DNA from: DASUMP01 sp036277635
GTDB lineage: Bacteria > Actinomycetota > Acidimicrobiia > IMCC26256 > PALSA-610
DNA length: 6,324 bases
Direction: 5' to 3'
NCBI GenBank assembly: GCA_036277635.1
Contig: DASUMP010000094.1
Coordinates: forward strand, 1 to 6,324
Shown: positions 1 to 5,602 of the stretch, one piece after another
Position numbering within the stretch: position 1 is the first letter of the stretch
Layout of the letters: every line of letters begins with the position of its first letter
Notes under the pieces: generated by a model
Database searches by the model: none
What the model was told of the DNA's origin: nothing
The model's input: the letters and a program-made list of their open reading frames with translations, nothing else
Made by a program: the position numbers and the translations under genes

Positions 1-2912
1 CCCTGACCCGGGGGCGTGCCGCCGTGGCCGGGGGGCGTGCCGCCCTGACCCGGCGGGGTGCCCGGCACCGTGGTGGTGGTGGTCGGCGCGGGCGACGTGG
101 TCGGAGCGGTGGTCGGCGCGGCCGTGGTGGGCGCCGTACCGGTCGACGGCGACGCGCCGCTCGGAGGCGGGGTGGTCGTGCCTCCCGGCGTGCTCGCGGA
201 GGAGCCCGACGGCGTGTCGCTGCCGCCGCCCGTGCTCGTCCCGCTCGCGCTCCCGCCCTCGGCCGTCGGATCCTCAGACGCGGGATCGGACGCGTCGGCC
301 CACTCGGAACCGCGTGTGCGGAGGCGCTTCATCTCGTCGAGGTCGGCGCGATCGCCCCCGTCGTCGCCGTTGACGTCGAAGCCGACGTGACCGAGCACGC
401 TCTCGGCGACGGCCTGCGACGATCCGGGCAGCACACCGGCCGACGCGAGTCCGACCGACAGCGGCATGAACCCGATGAACGTCCCCGCGGCGAGGCGCAG
501 CGACGCGGCGCGGAACGCCGACGGCGACGTGCCGTGCTGTTCGGCGGGCACCAGCGCCGCGAGGATCGCCGCCAGCTCGTCCTCGTCGATCTCGACGGGG
601 TCGTCGCTGCTGCACATCGCCGCGAGCAGGCGACTCGCCGCAGTGGGTTCGACCGGCGCCGGCAGCGCGTCGAGCGCGGCGCGATCACCGTCGATCGTGT
701 CGTGCAGCCACGCGATCGTCGTATGGTCGTCGACGAGCAACAGCTGCTCGGCTTCATCCGGCGCGAGTGCCGGACTGAACAAGTAGCCCTGCATCTGGGT
801 GCAGCCGTGCGCGAGGAGGAACCGCGCTTGGCCCTCGGTCTCCACACCCTCCGCGATCACGTTGAGCCCGAGGCTGCGCGCGAGGGCGATGATCGCCTCG
901 ATGATCGGCGCGTCGTCCTGCACGCGGCGCACGTGCGACACGAACGACTGGTCGATCTTCAGGCTGTCGATCGACATGCCCGCGAGGTAGCGCAGACCCG
1001 AGAAGCCGGTGCCGAAGTCGTCGATGGAGCACCGCACGCCCATCGCGCGCAGCGCGTCGAGGGTGGCGCTCGCCCGACCGAGGTCGCGCATGAAGATCGA
1101 CTCGGTGATCTCGATCTCCAGCAGCGACGGAGGTACCTGGTGCCGATCGAGTGCTTCGGCGACGGTGTCGACCACGGTCGGCTGCGAGAACTGGCGCGCC
1201 GACAGGTTGACCGCGATCGGGCGCGGACCCAGGCCACCTTCGAGCCAGCGTCGTTGCTGCGCGCACGCGGCGTCGAGCGCCCACTCGCCGAGCGGGGAGA
1301 TCAAGCCGGTGTCCTCCGCGATCGGCACGAACACGTCGGGACCGACCATGCCGAGCTCGCGGTGCGGCCAGCGCGCGAGCGCTTCGAGCCCCACGACCTT
1401 GCCGCTCAGCAGGTCCACCCGCGGTTGATAGTGCAGCTCGAGGTGCTGACGTTCCAGCGCGCGTCGCAATCCGGACTCGAGCGACAGCCGCACCTGAGCG
1501 CGTGCCGACAGGTCGGCGGTGTAGAGCTCGAACGTGTTGCGTCCGTGCGCCTTCGCTCGGTACATGGCCGTGTCCGCGTGCTTCAGCAGCAGGTCGGCGT
1601 CGGCGCCGTCCTCGGGATACATCGAGATGCCGATGCTCGTGCTCGTGAACAGCTCGCGGCCACCGGCGACGTAGGGATCCGCGAACGCGTCGATGATCTT
1701 CTGCGCCACCGCGACGGCACCCTCGGTGTCCTCGACGTCGGTGAGGACGACCGCGAACTCGTCGCCGCCCATGCGCGCCACGGTGTCGGTTTCGCGCACC
1801 GTCGCGCGCAAGCGCTTCGACACCGCCTGCAGGAGCGAGTTGCCGATGGCGTGCCCGAGGCTGTCGTTGATCGCCTTGAACCGGTCGAGGTCGAGGAACA
1901 TGACCGACGCCCGCCGGCCGCTGCGCCGCGCGTGCGCGAGCGCGCTGTCGACGCGGTCGACGAACAGGATGCGGTTCGGCAGGCCCGTGAGCGGATCGTG
2001 CTGCGCGCGGTACTCGGCGCGTGCCCGGTCCTGGATCTGGCGCACGAGGTACACCGCGAGCAGCACCGGCACGATCGTCGACGACGCGATCATCACCTCG
2101 ATGCGGGGGAGCTCGTGCTGGGCGGCGAGGACGACAAGCGTCACCGGCGCGACGAGCAGCAGCGCCACCATCGACAGCAGGTACGGCGCGCCGAAGCGCG
2201 ACCGCTTCTGGTTCGCGGGCCCGAACGCTTGGCGCAGCGACGGGTGCAGCCCGGCGATCCCCCACAGGCAGTACGACCACAATGTCGCGCCGGCGAGGCG
2301 CGAGCGGATGACCGTGCCACCGCCGAGCACCGCGCCGGCGAGCACGCCGTGCGCGACGAGCAAGCAGACGAACGCGGCCGCGAGGTAGCGATAGCCGGCC
2401 GGGGTGCCGTCGCCGAGCAACGCGAGGCGCGCGGCGAGCCACACCACGACGCACCACGTCGCGACCGGTACCAGCGTGCGCGCCGCTTGGCCGTGCCCGA
2501 CGCCCCGTGACACCGCCCATGCCCACGGCACGTACGAGCACGCGACGGCGACGATGACGCCTTCGAGCGCCGCGTCGACGGCGCGACCCACGATGCGCGC
2601 ACGGATCAGACGCGCCATGCCGAACGCGGCGAGCGCCGCCCCCGCGACACCGAACCAGTCGGCCCCGGTGGGGTACGCGGTCGCGTCGGCGTCGGTCGCC
2701 GCCCACGTGGTGCTCAGGGTGAGCAGCACGAGCGCGAGCGTGAGCAGGACCAGCGCGCCGCGCCACGTGCGTCCGTGGTGGCGGAAGTGCACGACGAGTC
2801 CGATGGCGAGCGTGCTGAGGGCCACGATCGTGGCGATCACGGCGGCGAAGAGCGGCAGCGCGGCGGCGGCGCGCATCAGCAAGCCGACGGTCGAGATGAC
2901 CGCGACACTCAC
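1..2912 (-). CDS. Membrane-bound GGDEF-EAL protein (diguanylate cyclase/c-di-GMP phosphodiesterase), 3'-partial, with an unusual C-terminal extension
   Basis: The reading frame is open from the start to the left edge (codons cover 3-2912), so at least 970 residues are visible and the stop lies outside. Residues about 15-300 form roughly eight hydrophobic helices, a polytopic sensor region I cannot assign to a named family. GGDEF spans about 303-460, with HDPLTGLPNR at 305, catalytic GGDEF at 382-386 and an RxxD inhibitory site (R373-D376) exactly five residues before it. EAL spans about 480-720 with E510-A-L, N569 (NLS), E601/E604 (EITE), D631-D632 (DDFGTG), K652 (KID), E688/E691 (AEGVE) and Q708 (QGY), so both c-di-GMP synthesis and hydrolysis look intact. 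Beyond EAL come an acidic helical stretch, a hydrophobic segment (807-828), a dockerin-like loop (846-857) and a Pro/Thr/Ser/Gly tail. The start chosen is GTG at 2912, with GAGG nine bases upstream. GTG 2939 and ATG 2876 are alternatives, and the frame stays open further upstream. Domain identity is near certain; start and full length are not. Confidence 0.95.
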   Translation of the reverse strand, partial: MSVAVISTVGLLMRAAAALPLFAAVIATIVALSTLAIGLVVHFRHHGRTWRGALVLLTLALVLLTLSTTWAATDADATAYPTGADWFGVAGAALAAFGMARLIRARIVGRAVDAALEGVIVAVACSYVPWAWAVSRGVGHGQAARTLVPVATWCVVVWLAARLALLGDGTPAGYRYLAAAFVCLLVAHGVLAGAVLGGGTVIRSRLAGATLWSYCLWGIAGLHPSLRQAFGPANQKRSRFGAPYLLSMVALLLVAPVTLVVLAAQHELPRIEVMIASSTIVPVLLAVYLVRQIQDRARAEYRAQHDPLTGLPNRILFVDRVDSALAHARRSGRRASVMFLDLDRFKAINDSLGHAIGNSLLQAVSKRLRATVRETDTVARMGGDEFAVVLTDVEDTEGAVAVAQKIIDAFADPYVAGGRELFTSTSIGISMYPEDGADADLLLKHADTAMYRAKAHGRNTFELYTADLSARAQVRLSLESGLRRALERQHLELHYQPRVDLLSGKVVGLEALARWPHRELGMVGPDVFVPIAEDTGLISPLGEWALDAACAQQRRWLEGGLGPRPIAVNLSARQFSQPTVVDTVAEALDRHQVPPSLLEIEITESIFMRDLGRASATLDALRAMGVRCSIDDFGTGFSGLRYLAGMSIDSLKIDQSFVSHVRRVQDDAPIIEAIIALARSLGLNVIAEGVETEGQARFLLAHGCTQMQGYLFSPALAPDEAEQLLLVDDHTTIAWLHDTIDGDRAALDALPAPVEPTAASRLLAAMCSSDDPVEIDEDELAAILAALVPAEQHGTSPSAFRAASLRLAAGTFIGFMPLSVGLASAGVLPGSSQAVAESVLGHVGFDVNGDDGGDRADLDEMKRLRTRGSEWADASDPASEDPTAEGGSASGTSTGGGSDTPSGSSASTPGGTTTPPPSGASPSTGTAPTTAAPTTAPTTSPAPTTTTTVPGTPPGQGGTPPGHGGTPPGQ
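3..62 (-). repeat. Three tandem 21-bp units encoding GGTPPG(Q/H)
   Basis: Two full 21-base units (3-23 and 24-44) and most of a third (45-62) lie head to tail, in frame with the GGDEF-EAL gene. Read on the minus strand they encode the heptapeptide GTPPGQG, then GTPPGHG, then GTPPGQ. They follow a Thr/Pro-rich stretch that ends in TTTTTVPG. The array may continue beyond the left edge. Such repeats change copy number easily and usually form a flexible spacer or cell-wall-spanning stalk. Confidence 0.85.
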
Positions 2913-2921
2913 CGCCGCTTG

Positions 2922-2927
2922 CCTCGC
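2922..2927 (-). promoter_or_regulatory. Ribosome binding site supporting GTG start at 2912
   Basis: The minus strand reads GCGAGG here, with nine bases between GAGG and the GTG at 2912-2910. The alternative GTG at 2939-2937 has an AGGGG placed only one base upstream, too close to work well, and ATG 2876 has no evident Shine-Dalgarno sequence. This favours 2912, but the evidence is modest. Confidence 0.5.
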
Positions 2928-3029
2928 GACCCGGAGCACGCCCCTGTATCGGCACCCGGAGGCGGTCGGCGCAGGGGCAATTCGGACCAGGACCGGCGCC
3001 AGCGCCCGCCAGGTACGGTCGGCCTCACC

Positions 3030-3051
3030 TTCAGCGGCCGTTCAGCGCCCG
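3030..3051 (+). promoter_or_regulatory. Candidate OmpR-type response regulator operator: two 11-bp direct repeats
   Basis: TTCAGCG occurs at 3030-3036 and again at 3041-3047, exactly 11 bases apart; the full 11-base units differ at only one or two positions. Tandem half-sites with an 11-bp period are the usual binding pattern of OmpR/PhoB-family regulators, and the gene just downstream encodes one. The array ends five bases before a possible -10 box (TACACC, 3057), an arrangement typical of activator sites that replace a -35 element. Autoregulation is inferred. Confidence 0.6.
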
Positions 3052-3076
3052 CCCGGTACACCCGGGGGGCGCCGGC

Positions 3077-3082
3077 GGGGAG
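3077..3082 (+). promoter_or_regulatory. Ribosome binding site of the response regulator gene
   Basis: GGGGAG lies six bases before the ATG at 3089. This spacing is ideal and fixes the start, which also begins the canonical receiver-domain sequence MRVLVIDDE. Confidence 0.8.
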
Positions 3083-3088
3083 TCGACG

Positions 3089-3766
3089 ATGCGCGTGCTC
3101 GTGATCGACGACGAAGTGGCACTGGCCGCCGGCATCCGCGCCGGGCTCGAGGCCGAGGGCTTCGCGGTCGACGTCGCCCACGACGGTCTCGACGGCCTCT
3201 GGCGAGCCCGGGAGAACGCCTACGACGCGATCGTCCTCGACGTGTTGCTCCCCGGCCTCAACGGGTTCCGGGTCTGCGAGTCGTTGCGAGCCGAGGGCGT
3301 GTGGGCGCCGATCCTGATGCTCACGGCCAAGGACGGCGAGTGGGACGAAGTCGAAGCGCTCGACACCGGTGCCGACGACTACCTCACCAAACCGTTCTCG
3401 CACGCCGTGCTCGTGGCCCGGTTGCGCGCCCTCGTGCGCCGCGGCGCACCCGAGCGACCCGCAGTGTTGGAAGCGGGCGATCTCCGACTTGATCCTGCGG
3501 CGAAGCGGGTGACCCGCGGCGACGTGGAAGTCGTGTTGACCGCGCGTGAGCTGGCGTTCCTCGAATTCCTCCTCCGCCGGCGCGGCGACGTCGTGTCGAA
3601 GCGCGAGGTGCTCGCGAACGTGTGGGACGACGACTTCGAAGGTGATCCGAACATCGTCGAGGTGTACGTGCGGCACCTCCGCAACAAGCTCGACCGGCCG
3701 TTCGGGCGCGCCGCGATCGAGACCGTGCGCGGATCGGGCTACCGCTTGGCCGCCGACGGTGGCTGA
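3089..3766 (+). CDS. OmpR/PhoB-family DNA-binding response regulator
   Basis: This 225-residue protein has the normal length for the family. The receiver domain (about 2-115) shows the acidic pair D7-D8, phospho-acceptor D51 in VLDVLLPG, the switch Thr T79, Y98 and the invariant K101 in LTKPF. A winged-helix DNA-binding domain (about 130-222) follows, with the typical LTARELAFLEFLL start, the recognition helix NIVEVYVRHLRNKLD and the closing wing RGSGYRL. It should be phosphorylated by the kinase encoded four bases downstream and then bind tandem repeat sites, most plausibly those just upstream (3030-3051) and at 5156-5177. All key residues are present and it appears fully functional. I cannot tie it to a characterised regulator, so no symbol is given. 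Confidence 0.97.
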   Translation: MRVLVIDDEVALAAGIRAGLEAEGFAVDVAHDGLDGLWRARENAYDAIVLDVLLPGLNGFRVCESLRAEGVWAPILMLTAKDGEWDEVEALDTGADDYLTKPFSHAVLVARLRALVRRGAPERPAVLEAGDLRLDPAAKRVTRGDVEVVLTARELAFLEFLLRRRGDVVSKREVLANVWDDDFEGDPNIVEVYVRHLRNKLDRPFGRAAIETVRGSGYRLAADGG

Positions 3767-3770
3767 TCCG

Positions 3771-5150
3771 GTGAGCGGCGCCGCTCGCGCGAGCCGCTTC
3801 GGCGCGCGGCGGGGCAGCGTGCGGTTCCGCACGACCGCACTCGCGACCGTCGTGCTCGGCGTGGCGCTGCTCGTGGGCGCGCTCGCGCTCGTCGGCACGA
3901 TGCGCAGCACGTTGACGCGCGAGGTGCGCTCGGCGGCGCGCGTGCGCGCCGCCGAGGTGGTCGCCGCGTTGGAGGCGGGCGATCGCGCCGCCGCGTTGCG
4001 GGTCATCGACGTCGAGGAGCAGCTCGTGCAGGTCCTCGACGAGCACGGCGTCGTCGTCGACGCGAGTGAGAACCTCGCCGGCGAAGGCCCGGTCGCGTCG
4101 TTGGCGCCGGGCGAATCCGCGCGGATCCGAGCTCCCATCGACGACGACGACTTTCTCGCCGTCGCCGAGGGTGCCGAGACCGACGACGGTGCGCGCACCG
4201 TGATCGTCGCCCGCACGGTCGAGGCCGTCGACGAGTCGACCGACACCGTCGTGCGCCTCCTCACGTACGGGCTCCCGCTCCTCCTCGCCCTCGCCGCGTT
4301 CACCACCTGGAAGGTCGTGGGGCGCGCGCTCGCGCCCGTCGAAGAGATCCGGCGCGAGGTCGACGAGATCTCGGGGCGCGAGCTGCACCGCCGCGTCCCG
4401 GAGCCCGGCGGCGGCGACGAGATCGCGCGACTCGCGGCGACGATGAACGCGATGCTCGACCGGCTCGAGCAGTCGCAGTCGCAACAACGGCAGTTCGTGT
4501 CGGACGCGTCACACGAGCTGCGATCGCCGATCGCGATCATCCGCCAGCACGCGGAGGTCGCGCTCGCGCACCCCGACCGCATCGCCGGCGCCGATCTCGC
4601 GGCGACCGTGCTCTCCGAGAACGGACGCGTCGAGCGCCTCGTCGACGATCTCCTGACGCTCGCGCGCGCCGACGAAGGCTTGCTCGTCGAGACCCGCCGA
4701 CCCGTCGACCTCGACGACCTCGTGTTCGCCGAAGTCGAGCGCGTGCGCGCGACGACATCGGTGCGCGTCGACACTCGCCGCGTCTCGGCAGGACGGATCG
4801 CGGGGGAACCCGCGGGGTTGCGGCGCGTGGTGCGCAACCTGCTCGACAACGCGACTCGTCACGCGCGCACTCGCGTCGAGGTCGGCCTCACCACGCTCGA
4901 CGGCGAGGTCGTGCTCGACGTGGCCGACGACGGACCCGGCATCCCCCTTGTCGACCGGGCACGCATCTTCGAGCGGTTCGTCCGCCTCGACGACGCGCGT
5001 GCCCGCGACGCCGGCGGGAGCGGGCTCGGGCTCGCGATCGTCGCCGAGGTGGTCGCCGCCCACGGCGGGTCCGTGGCGGTCTCCGACGGTCCCGACGGCG
5101 GCGCCCGCTTCGTGGTCCGGCTCCCCGAGGGCGCCAACGGGGGCGGGTGA
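3771..5150 (+). CDS. Sensor histidine kinase (HAMP, HisKA, HATPase_c)
   Basis: With GTG 3771 as start the protein has 459 residues. The order is: basic N-terminus, TM1 (about 22-43), an extracytoplasmic loop of about 120 residues (44-162, including QLVQVLDEHGVVV), TM2 (about 163-183), HAMP linker (about 184-236), and the dimerisation/phosphoacceptor helix with H248 in SDASHELRSP. The ATPase domain follows with an N box (N356, N360 in NLLDNA), G1 (D387 in DDGPGIP), the F box FERFVR and G2 (GGSGLGLAI, 415-424). All catalytic elements are intact. It lies four bases after the regulator gene, so the two are cotranscribed partners. GTG 3771 is preceded by GGTGG at eight bases; GTG 3759, overlapping the regulator stop, is an alternative adding four residues. 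The signal sensed is not evident, but the downstream envelope proteins suggest an envelope or ionic cue. Confidence 0.96.
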   Translation: MSGAARASRFGARRGSVRFRTTALATVVLGVALLVGALALVGTMRSTLTREVRSAARVRAAEVVAALEAGDRAAALRVIDVEEQLVQVLDEHGVVVDASENLAGEGPVASLAPGESARIRAPIDDDDFLAVAEGAETDDGARTVIVARTVEAVDESTDTVVRLLTYGLPLLLALAAFTTWKVVGRALAPVEEIRREVDEISGRELHRRVPEPGGGDEIARLAATMNAMLDRLEQSQSQQRQFVSDASHELRSPIAIIRQHAEVALAHPDRIAGADLAATVLSENGRVERLVDDLLTLARADEGLLVETRRPVDLDDLVFAEVERVRATTSVRVDTRRVSAGRIAGEPAGLRRVVRNLLDNATRHARTRVEVGLTTLDGEVVLDVADDGPGIPLVDRARIFERFVRLDDARARDAGGSGLGLAIVAEVVAAHGGSVAVSDGPDGGARFVVRLPEGANGGG

Positions 5151-5155
5151 GCCGG

Positions 5156-5177
5156 TTCAGCGTCGACTCAGGAGCGG
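5156..5177 (+). promoter_or_regulatory. Second candidate response regulator operator, upstream of the PepSY gene
   Basis: TTCAGCG at 5156-5162 is identical to both units at 3030-3047. Eleven bases later comes a weaker copy, CTCAGGA (5167-5173). Five bases after the 22-bp array lies CACACT (5183-5188), in the same position as TACACC in front of the regulator gene. Over 33 aligned bases, 21 agree. The site begins six bases after the kinase stop codon, in non-coding DNA, so it could drive a separate promoter for the PepSY and lipoprotein genes. Confidence 0.5.
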
Positions 5178-5184
5178 TCGGGCA

Positions 5185-5194
5185 CACTGCAGTG
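5185..5194. repeat. Perfect 10-bp palindrome CACTGCAGTG
   Basis: CACTGCAGTG reads the same on both strands and lies between the candidate operator and the PepSY start. It overlaps the possible -10 position, so it could be a binding site for a dimeric repressor, but a palindrome of this size may also be chance. Confidence 0.4.
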
Positions 5195-5196
5195 GT

Positions 5197-5214
5197 GGAC
5201 CCGGAACCGGGTCC
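5197..5214. repeat. Inverted repeat GGACCCGG-AA-CCGGGTCC in the leader of the PepSY gene
   Basis: Two perfect 8-base arms are separated by AA. As RNA this could form a 7-bp GC-rich stem with a GAAC tetraloop, ending nine bases before the ribosome binding site. No run of T follows, so it is not a typical intrinsic terminator. It could be an operator, an RNA-stabilising hairpin or a partial transcription barrier after the kinase gene. Confidence 0.6.
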
Positions 5215-5222
5215 GTGGACAC

Positions 5223-5227
5223 GGAGG
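5223..5227 (+). promoter_or_regulatory. Ribosome binding site deciding the PepSY gene start
   Basis: GGAGG lies six bases before ATG 5234 (counting from 5227). The frame is open back to a GTG at 5147 that overlaps the kinase stop, but that start would add 29 residues ahead of a clear signal sequence and read through the operator and hairpin. The Shine-Dalgarno match settles on 5234. Confidence 0.8.
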
Positions 5228-5233
5228 ACGACC

Positions 5234-5572
5234 ATGACACGCAGGACCCGTTGGATCGCCGGCGGCGCCATCGCGCTCGCGGCGGCCGGCATCGGCACCG
5301 GCGTCGCGGTCGCGAGTGGCGGCGACGACAGCGAGCCCCCGATCACCGGCGACGCGCTCGACCGCGCCACCCGCGCCGCACTCGAGCACACCGGCGAAGG
5401 TCGCGTCACCGAGACCGAAGTCGGCGACGAAGACAGCTACTACGAAGTCGAGGTCACCCTCGACGACGGTTCGCAGGTCGACGTCCAGCTCGACCAGGAC
5501 TTCCAAGTGGTCGGCTCGGAGGCCGACGACGACACGGGCGGCGACGACGACGACAGCGGCGACGACGACTGA
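5234..5572 (+). CDS. Small exported PepSY-like protein with Asp-rich C-terminus
   Basis: This 112-residue protein starts with a short basic segment (MTRRTRW), a hydrophobic stretch (8-27) and a possible AVA cleavage site after A27, so it is exported or anchored outside the membrane. Residues about 37-94 form a single PepSY-type fold: a helix (ITGDALDRATRAALEH), the pattern GRVTETEV, then strands YYEVEVTLDDGSQVDVQLD and the closing FQVVG. The last 17 residues are extremely acidic, with ten Asp (98-100, 104-107, 110-112). PepSY proteins of this size often lie next to two-component systems and are thought to bind or modulate an envelope partner. The acidic tail may bind cations. The gene follows the kinase by 83 bases that include a candidate operator, and precedes the lipoprotein gene by 30 bases. 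The PepSY call rests on sequence pattern; the function is inferred. Confidence 0.87.
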   Translation: MTRRTRWIAGGAIALAAAGIGTGVAVASGGDDSEPPITGDALDRATRAALEHTGEGRVTETEVGDEDSYYEVEVTLDDGSQVDVQLDQDFQVVGSEADDDTGGDDDDSGDDD

Positions 5573-5588
5573 GTCACGATCGCGACAC

Positions 5589-5595
5589 GAGAGGA
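5589..5595 (+). promoter_or_regulatory. Ribosome binding site of the lipoprotein gene
   Basis: GAGAGGA lies seven bases before ATG 5603. The 30-base gap after the PepSY stop has no promoter-like or terminator-like element, so the two genes are probably cotranscribed. Confidence 0.75.
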
Positions 5596-5602
5596 CTCGG
5601 TC

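Larger units (their letters stand above)
2913..3088. promoter_or_regulatory. Divergent intergenic region between the GGDEF-EAL gene and the two-component operon
   Basis: This 176-base gap must hold promoters for both directions. Going right it contains two 11-bp direct repeats (3030-3051), then a possible -10 element TACACC at 3057-3062 inside a small inverted repeat (CCCGG, TACAC, CCGGG; 3052-3066), then the regulator's ribosome binding site. A second TAnnnT box (TACGGT, 3014-3019) lies upstream. I could not identify a convincing leftward promoter. The minus frame is open through much of this region, so the GGDEF-EAL gene could start further upstream. Confidence 0.5.

Noticed and set aside
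3..62. CRISPR array
   Set aside because: The units are contiguous, with no spacers, and in frame with a coding sequence; this is a protein-coding tandem repeat.
24..2510. Plus-strand open frame of 828 codons
   Set aside because: It lies antisense to the GGDEF-EAL gene and its translation is an Arg/Ala/Gly/Asp/His-rich jumble without domains. Long antisense frames are expected in DNA this GC-rich.
754..2955. Minus-strand open frame of 733 codons overlapping the GGDEF-EAL gene
   Set aside because: It is in a different frame from the one that encodes the GGDEF and EAL motifs, and reads as Arg-rich low-complexity sequence.
2909..4849. Minus-strand open frame of 646 codons antisense to the regulator and kinase genes
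   Set aside because: Ser/Arg/Thr-rich shadow of two genes with complete, motif-verified domains on the plus strand.
5197..5214. Intrinsic terminator after the kinase gene
   Set aside because: The stem is good but no T-rich tract follows it, and the next gene's ribosome binding site begins nine bases later.
5147..5233. GTG at 5147 as a coupled start for the PepSY gene, overlapping the kinase stop
   Set aside because: It would put 29 extra residues before a clear signal sequence and translate the candidate operator and hairpin, whereas ATG 5234 has GGAGG at ideal spacing.
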